The notes below the pieces were generated by a model. The model had not been told where the DNA came from. It did not search any database and saw only the letters and a list, made by a program, of their open reading frames with translations. A DNA stretch of 26,356 nt from a virus: IMG/VR virus record IMGVR_UViG_3300038441_000281, positions 1-26,356 of that record; one strand, 5' to 3'. Positions 12,991 to 19,705 of the stretch are shown here, piece after piece; positions within the stretch are counted from its first letter, which is position 1, and every line of letters starts with the position of its first letter. Made by a program: the position numbers and the translations under genes.

Positions 12991-13836
12991 TCAGCCGGTG
13001 CGGATGATCTTGTTCATGATGATCGTCGGCTGAACGTTGAGGTGTGCGGCGTCAGTGCCAGCCGCAGCAGTGGCGCCCCCAAGCGTGTGAGTGTGATCGC
13101 CATTGCTGTTCGCCGCGATGAATGTCGCCACGCTCACGAAGCCGGAATCACCGCCGCTAGTCGAGATGCGGCTGTTCCCGCCTCCGGGGTTGTCGTCCCC
13201 TGAAGTCGTCATGTTCATCGTATGGGTGTGCGCACCCGCTGTGTTCGCAACCAGTGTGCCGGGGCCGTGAGTGTGGGCAGCCAACTGGGCCGCCGTGAGA
13301 ACATGCGTTTCAGTCCCGCCAGCCGCCCCCAAGGTGGCCCCATTGACTGTTGCAGCGGTCATGCGGTTGGCGGCGGACCCGCCCATGTTGTCCTTCCCAG
13401 CCCCGACGCGGCCCCGATAGTCGGGGATATTGAAGGTGGTTGAACCATCGCCGGAGCCATGGGCGGTTCCGATCGCCGTGAATAGTGCCGCAAAGGTCAC
13501 CCGTGAAATGGCTTGGCCGTAACAAAGCAGCCAACCGACAGGGGCAACAGCGCCCGCGAATTCCACCACACCACCGATTGGGACGCCTGACGCCTCCGCC
13601 TGCTGCTTGGTGGCTGCATCAGTGGCGTTGATGCCGTCAGCCATGCCGGTGACACGAAACCCGCTCATCGGCAGATTGCCCGTCATGGGAGCGGCGCCAT
13701 TCCGCGGCAGCGAGTTGGTCATGCTCGATGCCAGATCTTCCAGCGGAGGATTGTGCTGGGAAGCCTGCACGGTCTGCCCGGTCACAGCCAGATAGCCGTT
13801 TGGAAGACTATAATTCCCGCTGGAATCCCGAGGCAT
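12991..13836 (-). CDS. Tail fibre with phage tail collar domain
   Basis: A 281-aa protein. After an N-terminal virion-joining region (MPRDSSGNYSLPNG) comes a phage tail collar domain at about 86-150: IGGVVEFAGAVAPVGWLLC, then ALFTAIGTAHGSGDGSTTF and NIPDYRGRV. The C-terminal part has repeated H-x-H motifs (AHTHGPG, AHTHTM, DHTHTL), which in other phage fibre tips bind metal ions. ATG 13836 is preferred over ATG 13842 because GGAGA lies six bases before it, while it touches the other. It precedes the tailspike gene and likely forms part of the host-binding apparatus. Confidence 0.88.
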   Translation of the reverse strand: MPRDSSGNYSLPNGYLAVTGQTVQASQHNPPLEDLASSMTNSLPRNGAAPMTGNLPMSGFRVTGMADGINATDAATKQQAEASGVPIGGVVEFAGAVAPVGWLLCYGQAISRVTFAALFTAIGTAHGSGDGSTTFNIPDYRGRVGAGKDNMGGSAANRMTAATVNGATLGAAGGTETHVLTAAQLAAHTHGPGTLVANTAGAHTHTMNMTTSGDDNPGGGNSRISTSGGDSGFVSVATFIAANSNGDHTHTLGGATAAAGTDAAHLNVQPTIIMNKIIRTG

Positions 13837-13857
13837 TTGCATTCTCCATGCAGAAGA

Positions 13858-13875
13858 GCCGCCCTAAAGGACGGC
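13858..13875 (-). terminator. Hairpin upstream of the collar gene
   Basis: On the minus strand, GCCGTCC (13875-13869), loop TTTA and GGGCGGC (13864-13858) form a 7-bp stem with one G-U pair, followed by the weak pyrimidine run TCTTCT and, after a short spacer, the collar gene start. It resembles the other two GGCGGC hairpins of this operon, but its T-run is poor, so partial termination or RNA processing is more likely. Confidence 0.5.
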
Positions 13876-13888
13876 CTTGAAATCGACA

Positions 13889-13917
13889 TTGCTGGTGGAT
13901 TTGGTTTCGGTTAGATT
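13889..13917 (+). promoter_or_regulatory. Possible promoter for the antisense membrane gene
   Basis: TTGCTG (13889-13894), a 17-base spacer and TAGATT (13912-13917) are followed by six bases and the ATG at 13924. Each box is only a partial match to consensus, but the spacing is ideal and the start point would fall on the ATG, giving a leaderless mRNA. No ribosome site is visible before this ATG. Confidence 0.4.
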
Positions 13918-13923
13918 CCGCTG

Positions 13924-14142
13924 ATGGATGCTAGACAACAGGCTGCAATCTTCGGCACCATCGTCGCCGCTATCGTATGCGCAGGGATCTTTTGGGGACT
14001 TAGGACTGCGACATCAGAATGGTCTTTGCTGCCCATTCTCTTGCTTTGCGGCGCTATTGGCGCGTGCTGTCTGCTGATAGCGTGGCGGCTGGATAAGAGA
14101 AGCGCGACCCAAGCAGAGCACGGGCAATCCGATCAGACATGA
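13924..14142 (+). CDS. Small two-helix membrane protein on the opposite strand (possible moron)
   Basis: A 72-aa protein encoded against the direction of the whole virion operon. It has two clear membrane helices, AAIFGTIVAAIVCAGIFWGL and LLPILLLCGAIGACCLLIAW, and a positively charged tail (RLDKRSATQ), so both ends probably face the cytoplasm. A promoter candidate ends six bases before the ATG. Its last 89 bases overlap the 3' end of the 693-aa gene in antisense. Independent genes on the other strand of a late operon are often morons expressed from the prophage, for example superinfection-exclusion proteins. The family is unknown. The clean helix pattern and promoter make it more than chance, but it is unproven. 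Confidence 0.5.
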   Translation: MDARQQAAIFGTIVAAIVCAGIFWGLRTATSEWSLLPILLLCGAIGACCLLIAWRLDKRSATQAEHGQSDQT

Positions 14143-16135
14143 TTTGCGTGGCTTGGTCAGTCTGGCCGATCCTGCCAACGGCACTGTAGACGTCCTGCCC
14201 TGCCCCGCCCTGCCGCGTTAGAAGGCGCGCGATCTCAGAATAGATAGCGTCTTCCCTGCCCCTGATCCTTTCGGGCGTCATGCCGGTAAGCGCCTGCACG
14301 ATGCTTTTCGTAGCCTGGATAGGCTCGCCCTGAGCAGCTTTGCCTACAGCACCGGGGCCGGTTAGGTCTTTCACCCGCTGATCTGTCGCCTGACGCGCAT
14401 AGGTCTTGCTGTTCTCGGCGACAGACGCTCGCAGATCGAAGGACGTCGCCGCGCGGTCGATTTCTTCAAAAAGCGCGTCGGCCCTGTCCTTGCCAATCGC
14501 TGCTGTCAGCTTTTCGCGATTGGCGCGGCTGGACAGGTCTTTGATCGCCTTCACCGCTTCGCGCGCGCCGGTGTCACCATCCTGCACCGTGCGAGTGACA
14601 TTCGCCATGGCGTCATCGAGCCTGGAGCGAACGCCCTGGGCAAGCGCGTCCCTTTCCGGCCCCGTCATGCCGCGCACAGCTTCGTCGACCTGATCGCGCG
14701 TCATCGATGGCGACAGAAGCTTGGAGCCGAGATCAACAGCCTTGGAGCGGCGAATAGGATCGGCTGCGGTTTCCAGTGCCTTTCCGTATGCTGGCACAAG
14801 GTCGCGCAGTTGATCGCGGATTTCGCTCGACAGGTTCTGATAGGCGCGGCCCTTCGCCGTGGTGCCGCCAAGCTTGCCGGCGCCGTCAGCCTGATCAGCG
14901 ACTTCGTTGAGGCCGCGCGTGATGTAATCCAGTTGCCGCACATCGGGCAGCTTTTCGAACACCACCGAGCCGTCATCGGCCACCTTGGCGAGGATCTGGC
15001 TCGACGTATGACCTTCCGCCCGCATGAGCGCGTTTGCCTCGGCTATGGCGCTTTGCGGCACGCGGGTCTTGACGATGCTTTCGATAGCGTGGCCGCGCGG
15101 GTCGGCATAGTCGATTGCCGCTTTGTAAGCATCATCATATGCAATGGAGCGTGCTGGTGCGCTGCCTTGGCGGATGGCTGTTCTGGTGGCCGTAACGCCT
15201 TCAGGTGCACCAAGCGTGCTGTCTAGCGCTGCAGCGATGGCCTGGCTTGCCCTGCCCGTCCTGTCAGAAATCGCCTGTCGGGCTTCGACGGCACCGGGCC
15301 CACCACGCTGGATTGAGGCATCAAGGATTGATCGAGCATTCGGCCCTGCATCGGCGAGCATGGCATCTTGGCCGGCACGCGCCATATTGGCTTGCCCCGT
15401 AGGGCCTAGCGAGCCGTCTGCGTCCAGAACGCTACCGAGAAGGCGAAGGGTCTCAGGATCTGCCCCGGCCTGCTGAGCGATAGGGCGGGCAGATATTGCG
15501 TTCCTGGCAGTCTCAAAGACCTTCGACGCCCCTGCTGATACCAGTGGGAATGCTCCGCCAGCGGCTAGACCAAAGCCACCACCCTTCGCGGCTTCCCATG
15601 CCCTGCTTTCTGCATCCGTTCCTGACCCAGCGCCATAGATGCTCCCCGCGACCAAACCATCAGCCATGCCAGCGGCAACGCGGGGCAGCAGTGTAGAACC
15701 AGCGAACCGCGCAGATGCAGTGAGCGGCGCCGACGCCATGCCTTGGGCAACACCGCCAGCAAGCTGCCCGGTCAGATATGAGCCGGGGTTTTGCTCCTGC
15801 GCCTGCTGTTGGTTCCCGCGCATTTCGGCGAGCACTTGCTCGCGGGGTGTGCCAGTTAGAGTGCTCCCAAGGATGGATGCCAGTTCATCGCCAAAGCCGA
15901 ATGTTGCGGTATCTGCCGCGCCATAAGCGCCGCTTTCACCCATGCCGAATTGGCGCGTGACGTTACCAGTCTTGGGGTCATATCCCTCAACGCCTGGGGG
16001 CACGTATTCAGGCGCATTGTGGGCCGGCTGGTTGCCACCAGCCATCCCCTTAAATGCAATGAGCGCAGCGCCCTCATCTGGTGCGTCGACTTCGTAGGTC
16101 GCGCCATCCGGGCCCTGCAATTCGAAGATCGGCAT
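14054..16135 (-). CDS. Candidate DNA-ejection (internal virion) protein, 693 aa
   Basis: A 693-aa, alanine-rich, largely helical protein. Its N-terminus, FELQGPDGATYEV followed by APDEGAALIAF, is a short module I associate with phage internal and ejection proteins. Glycine/alanine segments around 90-220 (GFGLAAGGAFPLVSAG) could insert into or cross the cell envelope, and the rest is charged helix. It is the last of three large virion genes coupled by TAATG overlaps, the position of the ejection proteins in podoviruses (T7 gp14-gp15-gp16; P22 gp7-gp20-gp16). ATG 16135 overlaps the previous stop, so the longer upstream frame is rejected. No enzyme motif was seen. Confidence 0.68.
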   Translation of the reverse strand: MPIFELQGPDGATYEVDAPDEGAALIAFKGMAGGNQPAHNAPEYVPPGVEGYDPKTGNVTRQFGMGESGAYGAADTATFGFGDELASILGSTLTGTPREQVLAEMRGNQQQAQEQNPGSYLTGQLAGGVAQGMASAPLTASARFAGSTLLPRVAAGMADGLVAGSIYGAGSGTDAESRAWEAAKGGGFGLAAGGAFPLVSAGASKVFETARNAISARPIAQQAGADPETLRLLGSVLDADGSLGPTGQANMARAGQDAMLADAGPNARSILDASIQRGGPGAVEARQAISDRTGRASQAIAAALDSTLGAPEGVTATRTAIRQGSAPARSIAYDDAYKAAIDYADPRGHAIESIVKTRVPQSAIAEANALMRAEGHTSSQILAKVADDGSVVFEKLPDVRQLDYITRGLNEVADQADGAGKLGGTTAKGRAYQNLSSEIRDQLRDLVPAYGKALETAADPIRRSKAVDLGSKLLSPSMTRDQVDEAVRGMTGPERDALAQGVRSRLDDAMANVTRTVQDGDTGAREAVKAIKDLSSRANREKLTAAIGKDRADALFEEIDRAATSFDLRASVAENSKTYARQATDQRVKDLTGPGAVGKAAQGEPIQATKSIVQALTGMTPERIRGREDAIYSEIARLLTRQGGAGQDVYSAVGRIGQTDQATQIMSDRIARALLGSRFSYPAATLSADSTRQ

Positions 16136-18351
16136 TATTGCGCCTTTCTGCGGATCTTGACGCCACCGCCCATGTCCTGCCAATCGGTGGAGCCTGCGCC
16201 ATCATCGAAATTCTTGGCAAAGTCACTCGGCTTTGGAAGACTTCCTTCACTGGCCTTGCCAAGCGATCGGTTGATCGATCGGTTGTACATCTCGCGCATT
16301 TGGGCCTTGAAGGCGATAGTGTCCGGTGTATCGCCGGGCTGCGCGAAATAAGCCCTTTTGGTGCGTTCCATTTCCTCCGGCGTTGCCGCTGCGCCAGTCG
16401 CAATGCGCAGTGCGCCTTCCGCCCAAGCCGTGGCGGCGGAGTCATAGATCTGCCCCTGACCGGACTTGAAGAAATTGCCGGCAATCGGCGTTGACCTAGC
16501 GGCCGCATCCGTAAGGTTAGCCGGGTTGAACTGCTTTTCCAGATCGAGCAGGACAGGCTGTGTCTCGGTCTGCAAGGACTGAAAGAGGGTCAGTTTGGAT
16601 TGGCTTTCGGTAAGCGGCTTTGCGGCTCCGCCTTGCTGGAACTGCACTGTCCCATCCGGACCAACCTGCAATGACGTGCCGCCGCGGCCGCCGTTGATCA
16701 TGAATTCGTTGTATTCTGGTGTACCCGGCTTGAGCCCGGCTCGTTCAGCGCGGATTTCTAGAGCCCTGATAGCCTCAGGGATTTTCTCTTGGTCAGCGCC
16801 TGGTGCCGTCAGCCAAGAGCCATTGTTGGGGTTGTAGATAGAGCCGCCACCCGCGTTTATGAGCGGTTGCGCTTGCGGATTGCGCATCTGCTCAAGCTCA
16901 AGCTGTGCCTTCTCAAGTTGCATCGCGCGCATTGGATCATTGGCCGCTGCCTGTTGCTCCATCTGCTGTCCAAGGAGCATACCGGCGATCTTGCGCGTCT
17001 GCTCTGATGCCGCCGGGTTGGAAAGGGCCTCGATGATCGCCGGATTGATGCCCTGCGAGGCCTGCCCTGGCTGCATGGCCCCAGATGTGCCGCCCGCCAT
17101 GACCGGAACTTGGTCGAGCGGAGTATTCGACCCCATGAGAGCCTGAGCGATCTGCTGCTGAGGCTCGGCTACGGGGCGATCTTCCACCATCTGAGGTGCA
17201 GGGAGTGCTGGAGCAGCAATAGTGGCCATTGGGGCCATTGGGGCCATTGGGGCTTCCGCCGTTGCAAAAGCCTGTGCAACGCGGGCTGATGCCGGGTCCG
17301 GTGCCTGAACTGGAGGCACGGCACCATCGGGCGCGTTCATCCGGTCCCAAGCCTGCTGTGAAAGGCCGGTTGCCGCGTATTCCTCTGGGATTGGCCGAGT
17401 TGTCGCCTCGGCTACGCCGGCTGATGGGTCGAGAGACGCCACCTGAACAGGCGTCGCGGCTTCTTCCTGTTGAGCCACCTGCTGAGCTTGAGCGGGCGAA
17501 GCACCGGCATTGAGGGCGCGCTGGTAGGTGGAGACAAACCTGTCGGTGTTCGTGCCCTGCTCGATGCCACCCGGCAGGCTCGTCCAGATCGGGTTGAGCA
17601 CCTTGCCGACGTTTGCCAGTGCTGTGGGGTCGCCAGACTGAAGCACTGCGTCCAAGTCCTGGCCGGTCTTGGCCTTATACGTTTCGGCAGCAAGGTTCCA
17701 CGCGGCCCTATCCTGATTGGCAGGCGAGAAGTCGGTGAGCCCGAGCTTGCCGGCCTGGTCATCCCACGTCGGGCCGAGAAACTGGTATTTTCCAGCGGCT
17801 GACGAGGTGCGCCCCGCGTTCGGCCCAGTCTGGATGCGGACGGCCTGCCCCGGATGCTTCGAGAAGTCGTCGAACTTGCCGCCGCCATAGATCACGTTGT
17901 ACCGCCCGCCGCTTTCGGGCCCTGCAATCGTGTTGAGCAGCGCCTTTTGATAGGGCTGAGCATCCGCCCATGCGAGTTCGTCTCCCTTGTAGTTTGGAGA
18001 TGTCATGCCGCCGCTGCCGCCTGGGTTGGCTGTGGGAGCAGCAGGGAACTGCCCGCTGCCTGGCGCTGCTGGAAAGCCCGAGGCCCCGCCGCCAAGCAAA
18101 GCCTGTGCAATGCGGCTGTCAGTGCCTGCATTTTCTGTCGCCGCATCATCCAACTGGCCGCGCCGAACTGACCCGGCCAAAGCGTCCGCCACGCGAGCAA
18201 GACCTTGCGTCCAATGACCCACGGGGGAAAAATCGACGCCCTTGGCAGCGCGTTCGCTTTCCATCTGACGCATCCGAGCCAAATCTTCCGGCGTCAACTG
18301 AGCACCACCCGCACCCCAGGTGAAGGCTTTCAGGGGATTTGGGAGTGCCAT
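16135..18351 (-). CDS. Candidate ejection protein with GH104-like muralytic domain
   Basis: A 738-aa virion protein. Residues about 130-280 match a lambda-R/GH104-like lytic transglycosylase: IAGPESGGRYNVIYGGG with candidate catalytic E146, SSAAGKYQFLGPTWD (183-197), LGLTDFSPANQDRAAWNLA and VGKVLNPIWTSLPGG. A virion-carried peptidoglycan-cutting domain lets DNA cross the cell wall, as T7 gp16 does with its SLT domain. Around 280-480 lies a Q/A/P-rich low-complexity region including three PMA units; the C-terminus (LTESQSKLTLFQSLQTETQ onward) is helical. Coupled by TAATG to genes on both sides. It is distinct from the lysis endolysin at 8668-9381. Confidence 0.82.
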   Translation of the reverse strand: MALPNPLKAFTWGAGGAQLTPEDLARMRQMESERAAKGVDFSPVGHWTQGLARVADALAGSVRRGQLDDAATENAGTDSRIAQALLGGGASGFPAAPGSGQFPAAPTANPGGSGGMTSPNYKGDELAWADAQPYQKALLNTIAGPESGGRYNVIYGGGKFDDFSKHPGQAVRIQTGPNAGRTSSAAGKYQFLGPTWDDQAGKLGLTDFSPANQDRAAWNLAAETYKAKTGQDLDAVLQSGDPTALANVGKVLNPIWTSLPGGIEQGTNTDRFVSTYQRALNAGASPAQAQQVAQQEEAATPVQVASLDPSAGVAEATTRPIPEEYAATGLSQQAWDRMNAPDGAVPPVQAPDPASARVAQAFATAEAPMAPMAPMATIAAPALPAPQMVEDRPVAEPQQQIAQALMGSNTPLDQVPVMAGGTSGAMQPGQASQGINPAIIEALSNPAASEQTRKIAGMLLGQQMEQQAAANDPMRAMQLEKAQLELEQMRNPQAQPLINAGGGSIYNPNNGSWLTAPGADQEKIPEAIRALEIRAERAGLKPGTPEYNEFMINGGRGGTSLQVGPDGTVQFQQGGAAKPLTESQSKLTLFQSLQTETQPVLLDLEKQFNPANLTDAAARSTPIAGNFFKSGQGQIYDSAATAWAEGALRIATGAAATPEEMERTKRAYFAQPGDTPDTIAFKAQMREMYNRSINRSLGKASEGSLPKPSDFAKNFDDGAGSTDWQDMGGGVKIRRKAQ
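17224..17250 (-). repeat. Three perfect 9-bp tandem repeats (GGCCATTGG)
   Basis: GGCCATTGG occurs three times in a row without interruption; on the coding strand it encodes Pro-Met-Ala three times. Slippage would add or remove three residues without shifting the frame, in a low-complexity linker of the GH104-like protein. Confidence 0.9.
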
Positions 18352-19325
18352 TATGCATTCTCCGAGGCGAGAGCGTAATCGACCATCTTGAAGCCGCTTG
18401 GATGGACTGCCACAGCACCAGGAATGGCCGCCTCGACTTCATCGGCCATCAAGCCAATCTCGATCTTGCCGCCGATCTGGTAGAGGTAGACGGATAGCCC
18501 GTTGAACAGTTCACCCACCTTTTTGATGCCAGTCTTCAGGCGGCGATCGGAGAGCTTCATCATGGAGAACGGTGCAGCGAGAAGGCCAAACAAGCCGCCC
18601 ATCTTGGCCTGAGAAGCCTGCAAATCGGCCTGATATTTGTTGTTGACCAAGCCAGTGTAATCAACACCACCGACGCCAGTCTGAGGCGTCTGGATCTGAT
18701 TGGGCATCGACACTTGCCCGCCGCTCATCAGCGCCGTGATTTCGTTGATCGGCTGATTTCGGTTCTGGAGCGCCTCGGTGTATGCCTGCTGACGGCCCGT
18801 CAGGGCAAGCTGGTTCATCTGGTCTGTATTGGCATTCGTCATACGGGACATCTCGGCATTCCAGGCTGCCGAGCCCTCTCGAATGCCCTTCCCGGCCAGT
18901 GTCGTGCGAAGTTGGTCCTCGGTCTGCTTCTGCTGGCCGATAATGCGTGGTGAGGCCAAGTCATAGGCCCACTGCTCCGCGTCCGAGTTCTCGAACTTGA
19001 ACGGGTCGTTGAGGTATTGCTGGAGCTTGCCCGACTGCTCCGCCGCCAAGGTTCCAAGGTTGAGGCTCGCCTTGTCCGACTGCGCCTTAATCGCCTGTTG
19101 CTGGGGCGAAAGGGTCGTTGTTGCTGTGTATTGCGGCAGGTTTACCGTCTTGCCATCGGCGCCGACAAACGAGTTGGTGCCCGTCTGGTTGTAGGTCAGA
19201 GAGCCATCAGGCCCCACTTGGTTGGTCATGTTCAGCAACTGCTGCGTTGTCGCAGTATCGCGGTTCATGCCGGCCTGAGCTTGGGCGGTCTGATAGGGAT
19301 CTGGCGGCTTGGGCGTTGAGACCAT
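18351..19325 (-). CDS. Candidate ejection protein with C-terminal peptidase S74 domain
   Basis: A 324-aa protein. Residues 1-240 are Q/N/A-rich and helical (LSPQQQAIKAQSDKASLNLG; EDQLRTTLAGKGI). A hydrophobic stretch (MGGLFGLLAAPFSMM) then leads to a peptidase S74 domain from 258: L-S259-D-R-R-L-K264-T-G-I, GLSVYLYQIGG, IGLMADEVEAAIPGAV and MVDYA. S74 domains are chaperones that help trimeric fibres fold and then cut themselves off. The Ser and Lys five residues apart match the catalytic pair of endosialidase-type S74 domains. ATG 19325 overlaps the previous stop (TAATG), so TTG 19337 is rejected. Its position suits a T7 gp14-like internal protein. Confidence 0.78.
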   Translation of the reverse strand: MVSTPKPPDPYQTAQAQAGMNRDTATTQQLLNMTNQVGPDGSLTYNQTGTNSFVGADGKTVNLPQYTATTTLSPQQQAIKAQSDKASLNLGTLAAEQSGKLQQYLNDPFKFENSDAEQWAYDLASPRIIGQQKQTEDQLRTTLAGKGIREGSAAWNAEMSRMTNANTDQMNQLALTGRQQAYTEALQNRNQPINEITALMSGGQVSMPNQIQTPQTGVGGVDYTGLVNNKYQADLQASQAKMGGLFGLLAAPFSMMKLSDRRLKTGIKKVGELFNGLSVYLYQIGGKIEIGLMADEVEAAIPGAVAVHPSGFKMVDYALASENA

Positions 19326-19705
19326 TAGAACTTCCAATCTTCTCGTAGAAAGCCAACGACAAACCCGTCCCTGCCGGGACCGAAGTGATTTCTAAGACAG
19401 CCTTCGAGTTCCCCGCCGAGGCGCGTGGCCATTCGGACAACTCGAGGTTGCTCGGTAATCGCCGTCATCCGAATGCAGCCGAGCTGATCGAAGACATACG
19501 CGCCGATGTCAGCCAGGAAACCGCGCGGCCAACGCCTGCCGGCGATCGTCATGTGGACGTCGCACCCGGTGAAATGATTAAAGACGATGCCAGTGACGAC
19601 TTTGCTGTCTTGTTCAATGCCCATTGCCGTAAACGGGGGCACGATGATTGAGGCGACACGCTCCCCGACAAACTTGGCGACCCGTTCATCAGTGACGACG
19701 ATCAA
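19325..19705 (-). CDS. GNAT-like acetyltransferase in the virion operon
   Basis: A 126-aa protein resembling short GNAT N-acetyltransferases found in phage structural operons: VTDERVAKFVGERV, VVTGIVFNHFTGCDVHMTIAG (split by the central strand), GFLADIGAYVFDQLGCIRMTA and the C-terminal beta-hairpin near GFLRED. GNAT enzymes transfer acetyl from acetyl-CoA to an amine. The usual Q/R-x-x-G-x-G/A acetyl-CoA loop is weak here (RRWPRGFL). No ATG suits the start; TTG 19705 overlaps the upstream stop (TTGA) and keeps the full domain. The longer frame upstream would lie inside the nozzle gene. The target is unknown; it may act on capsid, host or other virion proteins. Confidence 0.68.
   Translation of the reverse strand: MIVVTDERVAKFVGERVASIIVPPFTAMGIEQDSKVVTGIVFNHFTGCDVHMTIAGRRWPRGFLADIGAYVFDQLGCIRMTAITEQPRVVRMATRLGGELEGCLRNHFGPGRDGFVVGFLREDWKF

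Noticed and set aside
13924-14142. The plus-strand 72-aa ORF as a mere shadow
   Set aside because: Kept as a tentative gene: most of it is outside the antisense gene, the two-helix pattern with charged tail is coherent, and a promoter with good spacing precedes it.
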